A DNA stretch of 6,764 nt from Opitutaceae bacterium UBA6669 (GTDB taxonomy: Bacteria; Verrucomicrobiota; Verrucomicrobiia; Opitutales; Opitutaceae). Position 1 is the stretch's first letter. Each line of letters begins with the position of its first letter. The notes beneath the pieces are model-generated. The model was not told the origin of the DNA, searched no databases, and saw only the letters and a list, made by a program, of their open reading frames with translations. Shown here piece by piece: positions 6,087 through 6,764 of the stretch. The stretch is from assembly GCA_002455175.1 (NCBI GenBank), contig DKKJ01000146.1:42244-49007 (forward strand). Direction: 5' to 3'. The position numbers and the translations under genes are program-made.

Positions 6087-6752
6087 TTGATTCGTGCGCT
6101 TATTTTCGATTTCGACGGCCTCATTCTCGATACCGAGACTCCCTTGATCGACGGGTTTGCGGATGTTCACGCTGCGCACGAGAAGCCCTTTGATCGCGAA
6201 CTTTTCATTCGCAGCGTCGGTCACGCCAGCTATGCGTTCGATCCCTGGAAGGCCTTCGACGCCGACATAGACCGCACCGCCCTGGAAAAGGAGCTACGCT
6301 ACTACCGCCGGATCCGCGAACTCGCCCAACCCATTCTTCCTGGAATCGTTTCCTTGATGGACGCCGCTCAGGAGCAAAGCCTTCCCATCGCGCTTGCTTC
6401 GAACTCCAATCACGCGCACTGCGAGGGTCACCTCGCGCGTATCGGACTTTTGGATCGCTTTGCCTTTATTGGATGCCGTGAAGATGTGCCCTCTCCCAAA
6501 CCTGAACCCGACCTCTATCGTTTGGCGGTCAATCAGTTCGGTCTGAGACCCCATGAGGCCATCGCGTTCGAAGACTCCCACGCCGGATCCCTGGCCGCCA
6601 AGCGCGCAGGGCTTTGGTGTGTGGTGGTGCCCAACCCCTCCAGCCACCATCACGACGTCAGCCATGCTGACCTGCGTATCGCGTCGCTGGCCGAGGTGAC
6701 GCTTCAGCAACTCTCCCAACGCTTCGAGTCTCTTCCGTCTCCCCGGCAATAA
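6087..6752 (+). CDS. HAD-superfamily (subfamily IA) phosphatase or phosphomutase-like hydrolase
   Basis: This cytoplasmic Rossmann-fold hydrolase is of the beta-phosphoglucomutase/phosphoglycolate-phosphatase type, 221 residues from TTG 6087. All four HAD motifs are present: motif I FDFDGLILDTE with nucleophile D8 and acid/base D10; motif II S105 in ALASNS; motif III K138 in SPKPEPDLY; motif IV E162-D163 in FEDSHAG. A small alpha-helical cap lies between motifs I and II (about residues 17-90), as in subfamily IA. The late NPSSHHHDVSHADLRIASLAEV region is the usual C-terminal end of these enzymes. No ATG lies near the N-terminus: TTG codons at 6048, 6054 and 6087 are in frame, and 6087 is preferred because it gives the standard opening M-I-R-A-L-I-F-D-F-D-G. 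No Shine-Dalgarno is visible. The substrate cannot be told from sequence. The gene is divergent from the btuF-like operon and shows no obvious functional link to it. Confidence 0.88.
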   Translation: MIRALIFDFDGLILDTETPLIDGFADVHAAHEKPFDRELFIRSVGHASYAFDPWKAFDADIDRTALEKELRYYRRIRELAQPILPGIVSLMDAAQEQSLPIALASNSNHAHCEGHLARIGLLDRFAFIGCREDVPSPKPEPDLYRLAVNQFGLRPHEAIAFEDSHAGSLAAKRAGLWCVVVPNPSSHHHDVSHADLRIASLAEVTLQQLSQRFESLPSPRQ

Positions 6753-6764
6753 GCCTCGCCGTCC

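Noticed and set aside
5900..6110. Possible cobalamin riboswitch upstream of the btuF-like gene (minus strand)
   Set aside because: Fragments resemble parts of the consensus (AACTGTAA at 5939-5932, and GGAGA...CTGCC at 5970-5957). However, they are in the wrong order and spacing, the CCCGC-ACTG core and the GAATCC element are absent, and AACTGTAA falls inside the likely signal-peptide coding region. A covariance-model search (RF00174) would decide; no hit is expected.

Overview
The window is a GC-rich bacterial segment with no gene-free stretch over 300 bases. It is dominated by two complete ABC importers placed tail to tail, with an unfinished metal-binding gene at the left edge and a HAD-type hydrolase at the right edge. 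Both importers have signal-peptide-bearing solute-binding proteins and use proteobacterial-style families (ZnuABC/TroABC-like and BtuFCD-like), so a diderm (Gram-negative type) host is likely. A Verrucomicrobiota/Opitutae-type host is my weak guess: the start sites are of mixed type, some with a clear Shine-Dalgarno and some without, and the left-edge protein resembles small His-rich proteins I associate with that group. The sequence alone does not prove it.

Left half, plus strand. Bases 1-404 hold the 3' part of a gene for a His-rich protein with an HGG...LDGHAE domain, probably exported and metal-binding. A strong hairpin followed by a pyrimidine/T-rich tract (441-490) separates it from a three-gene importer. 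The importer consists of a zinc/manganese-type solute-binding protein with a His-rich loop (500-1435), its ATPase (1456-2199) and its ABC-3 family permease (2196-3092). The ATPase and permease genes overlap by ATGA. The first protein may hand metal to, or buffer metal for, the importer.

Right half, minus strand, read from 5945 down to 3128. A BtuF-like binding protein, a BtuC/FecCD-like permease and a FecE/BtuD-like ATPase form a tight operon with two ATGA overlaps. By eye, the binding protein aligns with E. coli BtuF at several diagnostic blocks, including the two glutamates that dock on the permease, and the permease has the matching RLPR arginines. Corrinoid (vitamin B12-type) uptake is therefore the best call, with heme or siderophore as alternatives. 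I found no convincing cobalamin riboswitch in front of it.

Right edge, plus strand. A HAD subfamily IA phosphatase/phosphomutase-like gene (6087-6752) is divergent from the btu-like operon across a short AT-containing region that could carry promoters for both directions.

Overall this is a micronutrient-uptake region of recognisable families. I did not see a mobile element, RNA gene, CRISPR array or clearly novel system. The points most worth a second look are the His-rich partner protein, the hairpin in front of the metal-binding protein gene, and the replaced tryptophans in the BtuF-like protein.
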